Assembly: GCF_002250625.1 (NCBI RefSeq)
Contig: NZ_NMVQ01000007.1
Span: 49,676-113,675 of the forward strand
Length of the DNA: 64,000 nucleotides
Direction: 5' to 3'
From: Enemella dayhoffiae
GTDB taxonomy: Bacteria; Actinomycetota; Actinomycetes; Propionibacteriales; Propionibacteriaceae
Shown: positions 38,137 through 47,365 of the stretch, piece after piece
How the letters are laid out: the number at the start of each line of letters is the position of its first letter
Position numbering within the stretch: the first letter of the stretch is position 1
Notes under the pieces: model-generated
Told to the model about the DNA's origin: nothing
The model's input: the letters and a program-made list of their open reading frames with translations, nothing else
The model's database searches: none
Position numbers and translations under genes: made by a program

Positions 38137-39260
38137 CTACTGATCGAAAGTTTGGATGACGCGTCGGCCATCAATCTCGTAGGTGACAGTGAAGCCGGTT
38201 GGTCTGCTGCCGCCACCGTAGTGCACCTCGGTGAACACCTCGACCTTCTTGCCGGAGTTCAACGCGTCGGCCCAGTCCTGTTCCATGTTTTTCCAGGCGC
38301 CCTGGTTGAGATCACGGGCCTGGGCGACGATGTCGTCCAACCCGCCAGCGCCGTCGAAGCGGTCAGCGAACAGGTGGCCAGCGTCATCTCCGGTGACTTT
38401 GCCGGCTGGTTTGGAGTTGTGGCTGCCGCGCTTCTGGCCCTCGGGCTTGAGCTTCAGGTCGCCATAGGCACCGCGAATGCGGCCCTTGTCGTCGGTGACG
38501 TACTCATAGCGCGGCTTGCCCTTGCCGGTCTTGCCGCCGCTGTAGTGCTGGTTGGGGGCCCAGCCCGGTCTCGGTCGAGCGGCTGCGCTTGGCCTTGGGC
38601 AGCGGGGCGTCGGCAGCCTTCACCGCAGCCTGGCTCGCCTCTCGTCCAGCAGCCTGACCGCCCTCGCGACCAGCCGCCTGACCGCCCTCCTTGGCCACCA
38701 CCCGCAAGTAGTCACCCACCATGTTCTTGAACAAGCCCTTCAGGGGCGTGGCGACCTTTGGCACCTCAGCCCCCCAGCAACTTGCTGATGGCGAAGTTGA
38801 TCGCCATGTCCAGGGCCAGCTTGCACAACAGCCTCGCCACTGGAATCCAGCCCAGCGAGGCACCCGCCGTGGGAATCGCGGCGGCGATAGCCATGGCGAT
38901 CTGGATCACGGTGATGACCAGGTTGACCACGAAGGCGATCTTCAAGGCGATGATGGCCACGCCGATCACGAACAGGCAGCCCCCCACCAGGTTCGACCCG
39001 AACTGCAGTTGCTTGGCGACGTCGTCAACGCCCTCGGTCTTGGTGAACGACTTCTGGAACGCCTCCATGGCGTCACCCTGGTTGTTGGTCAGCGCGGTGT
39101 TGGCGCCATCGGTGGCGGTGGTGACCACCCCACCCATCTCGCCGCCGTAAGCCATCCACCGGTTGCCATAGTTGAAGACCTTGTCCTCATTTCCCTCTGG
39201 CCACTCGAAACCGAGCTCGTTCAACAGCTTGGACGCCTCTGGGGGCAACATGACAGCCAT
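38137..39260 (-). pseudogene. Type VII secreted toxin with EndoNS_2-like nuclease domain, two frame breaks
   Basis: N-terminal 164 residues (from ATG 39260) form a CpnT-like WXG100-type domain (LGFEWPEGNEDKVFNYGNRW) with a long hydrophobic stretch, ending at a TGA. Dropping one G from the G6 run at 38769-38774 joins the frame EVPKVATPLKGLFKNM with GREGGQAA repeats; dropping another G near 38569-38572 joins GWAPNQHYSGGKTG and a DNA/RNA non-specific endonuclease domain with KPAGKVTGDDAGHLFADRF and DLNQGAWKNMEQDW, stop 38137. As read the nuclease is not made. The G6 tract could be phase variable or a read error. The start overlaps the preceding gene as TAATG. Confidence 0.65.
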
Positions 39261-39583
39261 TACTCGTCACCCACCATCTTGTCGCCGGCCTCGGCGAAGC
39301 CTTCTTCGGCGGCGGCGAAGGCCGCCCTGGCGTTGGCGATCTTGCCGCCCTGGACGCCGTACTCCTCCTGAACTGGGTCCACCGACTCCTGCACGGCTTG
39401 CACGGCCAGGCTGTACAGCATCGAGGCGATCGAGCCCAAGGTGTCGTTGGTGCCGAGCACAGTGGCATCGGACACCTCGCCCATCAGCGAACTGGTCTTG
39501 GTGGCCAGGTCCTGGGCGGCCGCCTCCATCCGCTTGCTCGAACCGTCGAGACTGGTGAAGTCATACTGCAGTTGGTCAGCCAT
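39260..39583 (-). CDS. Type VII secretion target (EspC/WXG100-like)
   Basis: 107 aa, all helical, with no signal peptide and a typical ESX-partner size. It has a two-helix pattern separated by TNDTLGSIASM; no WxG motif is seen, so it is closer to the EspC/DUF2580 type than to canonical EsxA. The SD AGGAGA precedes the ATG. Its stop overlaps the toxin start (TAATG), the usual order of small partner then large LXG/WXG toxin. The island begins right behind the transporter fragment. Confidence 0.6.
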   Translation of the reverse strand: MADQLQYDFTSLDGSSKRMEAAAQDLATKTSSLMGEVSDATVLGTNDTLGSIASMLYSLAVQAVQESVDPVQEEYGVQGGKIANARAAFAAAEEGFAEAGDKMVGDE

Positions 39584-39585
39584 GT

Positions 39586-40461
39586 TTACCCATCTCCTTG
39601 GCATTCTTGAGGTTTGGTTGCGAACTGGTAGACCACCCAGCCGGCGGTGAGGACGGCGACGCCGATGGAAAGGATCGGGTTGTACTCGAACCACTCCGCC
39701 GGCCGGGTCCGCGGCTCCGGCTCCTCCACCTCGTCGGTGACGTCGACGCCCATCGCCTCGGCGGTGCGTACCGCGTTGCCGCGGGGCGCGGAGAAATAGG
39801 CGATGGCGACGGTGATGACGATCAGGATCAGGGCGGACAGCATCGACTGCCAGGTGAAGATCGTCTTGCCGAAGTCGAGCACGCCGGTGATCTTCAGCAC
39901 CGCCGGCGGGATGGATTTGGGGGTGGCCTGCAGCTGGGCCGCCGAGGAGGACAACCCCAGTGCCCAGACCGCGCCCAACCCCATCAGCGCGGCGGCGCCG
40001 AGGGCGCGGTAGTCCACCTTGAGATCGGTACGCCGGGCGACCGCCCGGGCGAGCAGGCCACCGGTGATCAGGGACAGGCCCCAGTTGAGCAGCGACACCA
40101 GCAGGGCGATCAGTGCGACGAACGCCACGGCCGAACGGGGGCCCTTCGGCATCCGCGCCAACGCCTCGATGATCTTGATCACCGGCGGCGAGGTGGCCAC
40201 CACATAACCGGTGAGGACCACCATCGCCATCTGCAGGGTGAACGCCGCCAGGTCCCAGAACCCGTCGCCGAAGGTGGACACCAGTTGGACCGGGCTGCCT
40301 CCGTTGGCCAGGGCGAGGATCGCCACGAGCACGGTGCCGAAGGCGGCGAACACGAACGCGTCGGGGAACCATTTCTCGGTGAAGCGGGCCAGCGCCTGCG
40401 CGGTGCGGGCCATCATCCCCTCGTTGTCGGGCTCGGTCTCCTCGGTGACCTGACTGGACAT
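39586..40461 (-). pseudogene. atoE: Short-chain fatty-acid transporter (AtoE-type), N-terminal two thirds
   Basis: 291 codons. It has the AtoE/SCFA_trans family's opening (RFTEKWFPDAFVFAAFGTVLV), LLNWGLSLITGGLLARAVARR and EWFEYNPILSIGV, with about seven membrane helices. After YQFATKPQ the frame ends (ECQGDG-stop) at the ribosome site of the type VII island. The missing C-terminal part is found fused to a YjbR domain at 36929-37315, with about 70 residues lost in between. SD GAGGAG precedes ATG 40461. Natural substrate would be short-chain fatty acids. Confidence 0.75.
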
Positions 40462-40558
40462 GGCTGCTCCTCATCGTTGCGGGCCGGCTCTCGGGCACGA
40501 TAACCAACCTCGAGGGGGCGCGTACACGGTCAGTGTCCGCGGACGTCACAATGGACAG

Positions 40559-41839
40559 GTGAGTGCTCCCAATGTCGTCATCGTCGGAGCCGGTTTTGCC
40601 GGCCTGCATGCCACCAATGACCTGGTCGCCGCCGGTGCCAGAGTCACCCTGATCGACCGGCACCCCTACACGACCTTCCAGCCGCTGCTCTATCAGGTGG
40701 CGACCGGTGGGTTGAACCCCGGTGACGTCACCTACTCGCTGCGCGCCCTGGCCGCGGAAAAGCGCGGCCGGGTACGTTTCCGCCGCGCCAACGTGACCGG
40801 GATCGACACCGAGCAGCAGCGGGTGATGACCGATGTCGGCGAGCCCGTCGACTATGACTATCTGGTGCTGGCCCAGGGGGTGGGGGCGAACTTCTTCGGC
40901 ATTCCCGGGGCCGATCGGTATGCCCGGTCGATCTACACCCGCGGTGAGGCGCTCGAGGTGCGTGACCTGCTGTTCGGCCTGCTCGAGGGGTTGACCGTCG
41001 CCGCGCCCAACCAGGAACTGTCGGTGGTCGTGGTCGGCGGAGGTGCGACCGGGGTGGAGATGGCCGGCACCCTGGCGGAGATGCGGATGCAGGGACTGCC
41101 CGTCGCCTATCCCGAGATCAACCCGACGCAGGTGCGGGTGATGCTGGTCGAGATGGCGCCACACGTGCTCGCGCCGTTCGACGAATCGCTGCGCCGCTAC
41201 ACGCTGCGCCAGCTGCGCGAGCGCGGCGTCGACGTACGCCTGGACACCGCGATCGCCGAAGTACGCGAACACGAGGTGGAGTTCAAGGACGGCCAGGTGG
41301 AGCGGGCCGACCTGGTCATCTGGGCCGCCGGTATCGGCGGGCACGAATTGGTCAAGCAGTGGGGGATACCACAGGGCCGGGGTGGACGGATCATCGTCGA
41401 TCCCGATCTGCGGGTCCGCGACCAGGAGAAGGTGTTCGCGGTCGGTGACGCAGCCGTCGTCGAGGACGACCCGTCTCCGCAGCTGGCCCAGCCTGCGATC
41501 CAGATGGGGAAGCTGGTGGCGCGCAACATCAAGGCACTCGATCACGGCCAGCCGATGGAATCGTTCCGCTACAAGGACAAGGGGACGATGGCCACGATCG
41601 GTCGCAGCGCCGCGGTGGTGGAGTTGCCCAACGGCACCAAGTTCACCGGCTTCACCGCCTGGAGCATGTGGGTGGCGCTGCACCTGTCCTTCCTGCTGGG
41701 TGGCCGCAACCGGATCCAGGCGATGATCAACCTGGGCTTCCGTTACCTGCTCTATCCGCGCAACGCGAACGCGATCGTCGGTGACCTGGCCGACTCCGAG
41801 ACCGGGGAACTGCCCGGCCCGCGGAAGCACGGCTCCTGA
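40559..41839 (+). CDS. ndh: Type II NADH dehydrogenase (NDH-2)
   Basis: 426 aa flavoprotein that passes electrons from NADH to quinone without proton pumping. The FAD-binding VIVGAGFAGLHATNDL and NAD-binding VVVVGGGATGVEMAGTL Rossmann motifs, the VFAVGDAA FAD motif and the membrane-binding C-terminus (GFTAWSMWVALHLSFLLGG) are clear. GTG 40559 lies 6 nt after CACAAT (40547-40552). Divergent from the transporter fragment. Confidence 0.88.
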   Translation: MSAPNVVIVGAGFAGLHATNDLVAAGARVTLIDRHPYTTFQPLLYQVATGGLNPGDVTYSLRALAAEKRGRVRFRRANVTGIDTEQQRVMTDVGEPVDYDYLVLAQGVGANFFGIPGADRYARSIYTRGEALEVRDLLFGLLEGLTVAAPNQELSVVVVGGGATGVEMAGTLAEMRMQGLPVAYPEINPTQVRVMLVEMAPHVLAPFDESLRRYTLRQLRERGVDVRLDTAIAEVREHEVEFKDGQVERADLVIWAAGIGGHELVKQWGIPQGRGGRIIVDPDLRVRDQEKVFAVGDAAVVEDDPSPQLAQPAIQMGKLVARNIKALDHGQPMESFRYKDKGTMATIGRSAAVVELPNGTKFTGFTAWSMWVALHLSFLLGGRNRIQAMINLGFRYLLYPRNANAIVGDLADSETGELPGPRKHGS

Positions 41840-41860
41840 GGCGTACGCCGCGACGATCCG

Positions 41861-41896
41861 TTCCCTGAGCAAGCAAGGAACGAGCGAGTCGAAGGG
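41861..41896. repeat. Interspersed repeat, GAACGAGCGAGTCGAAGG family
   Basis: TCCCTGAGCAAGCAAGGAAC followed by GAGCGAGTCGAAGGGC. The complement is at 1276-1318, and a diverged copy at 50698-50731. It fills most of the gap between ndh and the DUF1338 gene. Confidence 0.7.
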
Positions 41897-41906
41897 CCGC
41901 TGTCGC

Positions 41907-43310
41907 TCAGGCGCCGTCGGGAAGCGTGATGGCCGGCAGGTTCAGCTCCCGCGCCACCCGGTCGAGGGCGGCGTCGCGCTGGGCGGCGTACCCGTCGTGC
42001 GGGTCGTGCAGAGTGCCGCCGACCACCTCGGCGAGCCACCCCTCGTCGCGCGGTGAGCCGGCCCCGGACGCGTCCAGCTCGCCGGCCCCGGTCAGGTTGG
42101 AGGCGAAGATTCCAGCGGCCGACTGCGGCAGGAAATCCTCGTAGACAACGGGTTCCAGATCGAGCCATCCCTGCCGCACCAGGGTGGCGAGGTCGCTCGG
42201 CGGTTCGCCCGCGGGCGGGCTAGGGCTGAGCGCCGCGGTGTAGTAGGCCAGGCCCTGGGCGGCCAGCTCGGCGTCGGTGTCGGGGAGTTGTTCGTGCCAC
42301 ACGGCGGCGGCGACCTCGGCGCGTGAAGCGTGCGTCTCGGCGACGCGGCGGGCGACCTCGCCGAGCATGGCGTCATAGCGCCGTCGCCCGGTCGGCGTGA
42401 GCGCCACCCCGCGGGCCTCGACCTCGCCGAAGCGGACCCGCAGCTCACCGTCGACCTGGCGTCCGTCCGCCTCGCGGAAGCGGCGTGGTTCGGCCAGCGC
42501 GCGAAAGCTGGTCTGGCGCAGCAGCACGTCGGGGCCGGGCCAGGCGGGAGGCCCCTGAATCTCTTCGATCATGGTGATTCCGGCCGCCTGCATGGAGGCG
42601 TACAGGTCGTCGATGTCCAGTACCCGCGGGGTGAGGTGGTTCAGGTGGGTCGAGTCGACCCCACCGATGTCGGCCGCCACTCCAGAGATCCGTTCGAGGT
42701 GGGCGTACCAGGCCCGATCGACCGGCTCGTCGGACAGCGCGAAGGTGGCGGTGGCCAGGGCGACGAAGCGGTCCGCGTCGGCGGCGTTGAGACCGTCGCC
42801 GGCGATCGATCGGTCGGCGAGCCGCAGCAGTTCGGGGGCAAAGATTTCTCGTCTGGACAGGAAATCGTCCAACCGCTGCTGGGTTTCGGCGTCGAAGAAG
42901 CGGCGGTCGTCGGTGATCAGCAGCGAGGTGAACATCCGAAACGGGTTGCGGGCCAGCTCCTCGCGCCGCAGCGGCCGGAAAGCCGTCGACACCACCGGGA
43001 TCGGGTTGGGGGCGGCGTCGCGCAGGTCATAGAACCCGGTCGGATACATCCCCACGGCAGCGAAGATCCTGGCCACCTGGGACAGCTCGCGCGGGGTGCC
43101 GACGCGGATCGCACCGTGCCGCTCCGCGGTCACCCGCTCCATCGAACCGAGCCGCTCGGCGGCCGAACCGTCACGCCCCAGCACCCGGTGATTGACCGCT
43201 TCGGCGACCTGCACCAGCGTGCGGTACGCCGGCACCTCACGCCCATAGAGCGAGGACAGGGAGGAGGCCAGCCTCGCCCGCAGCTGCCACTGTGCAACGA
43301 TTTCCACCAC
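41907..43310 (-). CDS. DUF1338 protein, 2-oxoadipate dioxygenase/decarboxylase-like (HglS/YdcJ family)
   Basis: 467 aa. The family is a non-heme iron vicinal-oxygen-chelate enzyme; characterised HglS converts 2-oxoadipate to 2-hydroxyglutarate in lysine breakdown. The first metal His is in ERHGAIRVGTPREL; VDSTHLNHLTPRVLDID carries the next His; Glu in YEDFLPQSAAGIF may be the third ligand. GTG start at 43310 abuts the kinase stop. The exact substrate is inferred from the family. Confidence 0.8.
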   Translation of the reverse strand: MVEIVAQWQLRARLASSLSSLYGREVPAYRTLVQVAEAVNHRVLGRDGSAAERLGSMERVTAERHGAIRVGTPRELSQVARIFAAVGMYPTGFYDLRDAAPNPIPVVSTAFRPLRREELARNPFRMFTSLLITDDRRFFDAETQQRLDDFLSRREIFAPELLRLADRSIAGDGLNAADADRFVALATATFALSDEPVDRAWYAHLERISGVAADIGGVDSTHLNHLTPRVLDIDDLYASMQAAGITMIEEIQGPPAWPGPDVLLRQTSFRALAEPRRFREADGRQVDGELRVRFGEVEARGVALTPTGRRRYDAMLGEVARRVAETHASRAEVAAAVWHEQLPDTDAELAAQGLAYYTAALSPSPPAGEPPSDLATLVRQGWLDLEPVVYEDFLPQSAAGIFASNLTGAGELDASGAGSPRDEGWLAEVVGGTLHDPHDGYAAQRDAALDRVARELNLPAITLPDGA

Positions 43311-44060
43311 TCAACCGTACGCCCGCGCCATCCGGACCGCGCGGTCGGCGTACCCGCCCCCGAAGAGCACCGCATGCACCAGCAGCGGGTGCAACTTGTG
43401 CAATTCGATCCGCTCCCGCCATCCGTCGGGCAACGTTGCCGCCTCGGCGTACGCCGAAAACGTCCTGTCCAGGTAAGGATTCCCGAACAGCGCCAGCATC
43501 GCCAGGTCGGTCACCGGGTGCCCGCCATGGGCGGCCGGGTCGATCAGCGTCCAACCGTCGGCGGTCGGGATCACGTTGCCCGACCAGAGGTCGCCATGGA
43601 TGCGCGCCGGGTGGGAGACGTCGTCGAAATCGCCGGCGCTCAGGCGCTCGCACACCCGCTCGACCGCGTCCCGGCCCGAGTCGTCGAGGCTGCCGGCGGC
43701 GTACGCCTGTTCGGCGAACGGGCGCACCCGGTGCTCAGCAAAGAACTGCCCCCAACGCTCCTCGACCCGGTTGCGCTGCGGCAGCGGTCCGATGAAACCG
43801 GTCTCGTTCGCGCCCGGTGGCGGAGCACCCCAACCCGATGCGCCGGCCGCGTGGGTGTGGGCCAAAGCCCGGCCGAACTCCTCGGCCGCCTCGGCGGTGG
43901 GGGAGACCGACCGCAACCGATCGAGGGTGATCGACCGTTCGTCGACCCGGCGTACGCCCACCACGCGCGCCCCGCCCGCGGCGGCCAGCCAGCGCAGACC
44001 GGCTGCCTCGACGGCGAAGAACCCGCTGGGGGCGTGCGGGTTCTGCTTGCGGAAGTCCAT
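43311..44060 (-). CDS. Fructosamine kinase family protein
   Basis: 249 aa. It would phosphorylate ketoamines such as fructoselysine or ribuloselysine to repair glycated proteins. The phosphotransferase motif HGDLWSGNV and the metal-binding LIDPAAHGGHPVTDLAM are intact; EAAGLRWLAAAGG stands at the start. ATG 44060 has GGAGGAAC upstream. It is directly followed by the DUF1338 gene, so the two form an operon. Confidence 0.88.
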   Translation of the reverse strand: MDFRKQNPHAPSGFFAVEAAGLRWLAAAGGARVVGVRRVDERSITLDRLRSVSPTAEAAEEFGRALAHTHAAGASGWGAPPPGANETGFIGPLPQRNRVEERWGQFFAEHRVRPFAEQAYAAGSLDDSGRDAVERVCERLSAGDFDDVSHPARIHGDLWSGNVIPTADGWTLIDPAAHGGHPVTDLAMLALFGNPYLDRTFSAYAEAATLPDGWRERIELHKLHPLLVHAVLFGGGYADRAVRMARAYG

Positions 44061-44120
44061 CGGTTCCTCCGTTCGCGAAGACGCCGAAGCCCGCCCCTGC
44101 TGGGACGGGCTTCTCGATCG

Positions 44121-44194
44121 TGGCCAGGGCCGGGTTCGAACCGGCGACCTTTCACTTTTCAGGCGAACGCTGCTACCAACTGAGCTACCTGGCC
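44121..44194 (-). tRNA. tRNA-Phe (GAA)
   Basis: 74 nt without encoded CCA. Acceptor stem GGCCAGG/CCTGGCC, D arm GCTCAGTTGGTA, anticodon loop CTGAAAA giving GAA, T arm CCGGTTCGAACCCGG. Confidence 0.95.
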
Positions 44195-44261
44195 GCACAG
44201 ACACGGCCGAAATGGCCTTATCTGCTGCAAAAGCGGCGATGCTGGTGCACCACCGCTTCCG

Positions 44262-44335
44262 CGACCCCGACGGGACTCGAACCCGCGACCTCCGCCGTGA
44301 CAGGGCGGCGCGCTAACCAACTGCGCTACGGGGCC
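44262..44335 (-). tRNA. tRNA-Asp (GTC)
   Basis: 74 nt. Acceptor GGCCCCG/CGGGGTC, D arm GCGCAGTTGGTTAGCGC, anticodon loop CTGTCAC giving GTC, T arm GCGGGTTCGAGTCCCGT. The pair Asp-Phe is transcribed toward the fructosamine kinase. Confidence 0.95.
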
Positions 44336-44440
44336 TGGGAACCGGAACTGGTCCGGACCGCTGGCCTGCGCCAGCCCGGAAACTATAGCGCACCCATCTG
44401 GGGGTTCACCAAATCGGTTTCCGGGCCGGCGCAACCCGCC

Positions 44441-45238
44441 TCAGACGCCCGTGTGCGGTAGCCCGCGCGGTGCCTCGGTGTCCTTCGGTGCCTTCGAGGG
44501 CGAGGTGTCCTTCGAGGTGGCGGAATCCTTGGACCCGCCGGAGGATCGGCCCACCGTAAAGGTGCGCGACCAGACGAACCCCTGGGAGCCGGAGCTGGCC
44601 CCGACCTCATAGGTCACTCCGGGCTGCCAGCCACCGGCGAAGCCATTGGGTTCATAGGAGCGCACCGGTGCGGTGGTGAGATAGCCGTCCTCCAGCGTGT
44701 TCTCGCGCGGGAAGTCGCCCTGCCAGACGTTGCATCGCCAGGTGCCGTCGGCGTCGAGCAGCTCGTCTCCCCACGGGAATCGGGCATCCGGCAGACCGCC
44801 GCGGCTGGCGTACTCCCATTCTGCCCCGGTGGGTAACCGCCGTGCGGCCCAGGCGCAATAGGCCTCCGCGTCCGTGTGGCTGATGTGCACAACCGGATGG
44901 TCCTCCAGGCCCGCGAGGCCGGACCCGGACCACCCGGCTGGCCAGCTGGCCTCCCGCACCCCCAGCCACCAGGCAGTCGTCGGCGGTTGTCCGAGGATTG
45001 CCTTCGGGTCGGCGACGGCAAGGTGAAAGACGGCCGAATATCCGAACCGCTCGGCCTCGGTGCGATAGCCGGTCGCGTCGACGAATCGGGCGAAGTCGGC
45101 GTTGGTCACGCAGGTGGTGTCGATCTGCCAGCGCGACAACTCAACGGGGTGGACCGGTCGGACGCCGTCGGCGGGGCTCTGGTCGCCGTGGCGACCTCCC
45201 ATCGTGAACACCCCGGCGGGGATCGTCGCCTGCTCCAC
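44441..45238 (-). CDS. Chimera: truncated formylglycine-generating-enzyme domain ending in an LPHTG stub
   Basis: 265 aa in one frame. Residues 1-201 are a sulfatase-modifying-factor/FGE domain ([56 protein letters not shown]), but the C-terminal half of the FGE core with its catalytic cysteines is absent. At about residue 203 it switches to the late part of the secreted-family module ([17 protein letters not shown]...FTVG), a Lys/Ser-rich linker, and ends GLPHTGV-stop. There is no signal peptide. The join is in frame. It follows the AftB-like gene by 27 nt and may share its transcript. Confidence 0.7.
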   Translation of the reverse strand: [265 protein letters not shown]

Positions 45239-45265
45239 GCCGTGTTCGCCCAGGGCCGCGGCCTC

Positions 45266-47167
45266 TCACCAGCCCGGCTGCCACCCGCACAGCGCCTTGC
45301 GCGCCTCCGCCGGGTCGGCGGGGAAGGTGAAGCTGGTCAATCGCGGTGCCAGGGCGACATTTGCCCAGAACCGCTCCGGGGTCAACGGCTCGGAGATGGC
45401 CAGCTGCAGCAGCGCCAGGTCACCGCAGTTCAGGGCGTGCCGGGCGTGCTCGACCGACGGCGGCTCGTCCGGACGTGCGGCCGCATAGCGGGCGGTACGC
45501 CAGGCCTCCGGGCGTGGCTCGTGCCCGACCCGTTCCTTGGGGTCCCGCAGTCGGGGGTCGACCACACTGTGCGAGGTCACCGGGTCGGCCAACGCCAACT
45601 TGTCCACGATCACCACATTGTTGCCGGCCAGCACCGCCAGAATGCCCATGTTGTAGTGCGCGACATAGACGCCGCTTCCGGTGCGCGAAGGCATCCGTTC
45701 GTCACCGGTCTCGTAGTAGCTCCAGCCCGCCTCGAAGTCCCACTTCGCGAGCAGACCACCCCGGGCGAACGGGTTGCCCAACCAGTCGTTTCGGGTAACC
45801 AGTTTGTGCCGGGTGGTCAGTGCCGCGTAGTAGCCTCGCTCGTTGGAGATGCCGTCGGGCCCGATCCCCTCGTAGGGCATCCGCGTTCCCCCGGCCACCG
45901 CGACGGCCCAGCCGGCCACGAACGCCACCGTGGTCAGCACCGCCTCACGGCGGATCCGGCCGACCCCGATCACCGCCAGCGGCAGCATCACCGCCCAGGT
46001 GTCGGGGAGCAGGAAGCGGGCGTGCATGAAGTCCCCGCCCACCCGCACGATGTAGAGGCCGTGGGCGAGGCCGGCGAGGACGGGAGCCAGGACGACCGCG
46101 GCCCGGCCGAAGTCCCGGGCCCGGCAGGCGTCGAACAGGTGCAGATAACTCCCGATCAGGCAGATCAGCATCGGTGCCAGCAGGGTGTAGAGGCCGGCAT
46201 AGTCGATCAGATAGATCAGGCCCTGGTCCCACCGCGCAGTCCCGGCATCCTTGGCCAGCGCAGTGTTGGGAACCAGGCTGGCGTAGTAGCCCATCCGCCA
46301 GATCTGGTAGATGACCAGCGGCAGGGCACCCACGGTGAAGCAGATGATCCAGCGCCACCAGCCGCGGAAGTCGGTCGCCAGCAGGGCCAGCGCGAAGGCC
46401 ACCGAATACAGCCCGAAGTCCGGGCGGATCAGCGGCCCGAGAGCGATCCACGCCGCGGCCACGAAGGGCCATCGGCGCAGCGGCCGGAGCCGCAACACCG
46501 GGCGATCGGATCCGATCCGCCGAGTGAGCAACCAGAAGCAGACCCCCAGCCAGCAGAACGACAGACCGGTTTCCAGGCCCGAGGTGGCGAAATCCCAGAA
46601 CGGCGGAATGGCCGCCATGGCCAGGGTGCCGACCGGCAGCAGCATCGTCTTCCCGCGGTCGCGGAAGAGTCGGGTGGCGCCCACCGTGGCGGTCACCATG
46701 CCGAGCAGGGTGAGCAACCACCCCACCACCACCCCGGTGATCTGAGCCTCGGTCCCGGGCAGGATCCGGGCCCCGGCCAACAGCATCCAGAACCAGATCG
46801 TCGACGTGGTCACCTCGACCCGCTCTCCGAAGTTGAACACCGGCCCGTTGCCGCCCAGCACCTGATCGACCACCCGGATGTTGATCCAGCCGTCGTCGGA
46901 GACCCAGCGCTGCTGCCAACCCAGATAGGCCACCATCAGGATCGGCGCGGCCAGCGCCACGTGGTTGGGGGTGAAGACCATCCGCAGGGCCAACCAGGCG
47001 CGGCCCAGGTGGGAGCCGGGTACGCCGTCGCCGCTGCCCCTGCCATCGTGATTGTCGCGCCCCTTCGCGGGGGGTCCCGAGGCGTCGGTGCCGGGCTTCG
47101 TGGACTGTTTCGCGGCGGGGGACGTGTCCTGAGTCGACAAGTCCTCCGGCGTGGGCATGTCGGCCAT
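45266..47167 (-). CDS. Polytopic glycosyltransferase, AftB-like arabinofuranosyltransferase family
   Basis: 633 aa with a hydrophilic start (to about 60), then some 9-10 membrane helices and a long outer C-domain. SDDGWINIRVVDQVLGGNGPVFNFGERVE near the first helix is the GT-C acidic motif with the VFN-GERVE phrase typical of AftB-type and related transferases. It would use a polyprenyl-phosphate sugar to modify a cell-wall polysaccharide. ATG 47167 is chosen; ATG 47176 is also possible. The donor is inferred from the family. Confidence 0.72.
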   Translation of the reverse strand: MADMPTPEDLSTQDTSPAAKQSTKPGTDASGPPAKGRDNHDGRGSGDGVPGSHLGRAWLALRMVFTPNHVALAAPILMVAYLGWQQRWVSDDGWINIRVVDQVLGGNGPVFNFGERVEVTTSTIWFWMLLAGARILPGTEAQITGVVVGWLLTLLGMVTATVGATRLFRDRGKTMLLPVGTLAMAAIPPFWDFATSGLETGLSFCWLGVCFWLLTRRIGSDRPVLRLRPLRRWPFVAAAWIALGPLIRPDFGLYSVAFALALLATDFRGWWRWIICFTVGALPLVIYQIWRMGYYASLVPNTALAKDAGTARWDQGLIYLIDYAGLYTLLAPMLICLIGSYLHLFDACRARDFGRAAVVLAPVLAGLAHGLYIVRVGGDFMHARFLLPDTWAVMLPLAVIGVGRIRREAVLTTVAFVAGWAVAVAGGTRMPYEGIGPDGISNERGYYAALTTRHKLVTRNDWLGNPFARGGLLAKWDFEAGWSYYETGDERMPSRTGSGVYVAHYNMGILAVLAGNNVVIVDKLALADPVTSHSVVDPRLRDPKERVGHEPRPEAWRTARYAAARPDEPPSVEHARHALNCGDLALLQLAISEPLTPERFWANVALAPRLTSFTFPADPAEARKALCGWQPGW

Positions 47168-47365
47168 CGTATCCATCCGAAACAGCGATCCGGTGCATCG
47201 ACAACGTGGCGGCCGACACGCTGGGCGGTGCTCCGGACCGTCCAGCGGTACGCGGACTGGCGAGGGTCGGCGTACCCGGGGAGGATGAGGGTTCGGTCTC
47301 GTCGCACCGCTGCCGGCGAACGCCGGAGGCAGTGCAGCGGCGGGCTGAGCAGGAGAGGGCACGAG

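Noticed and set aside
45266..47365. A plus-strand frame of over 1000 codons ending in the HpcH aldolase
   Set aside because: Only its last 253 codons (from 47366) resemble a protein family; the rest is antisense to the AftB-like gene.
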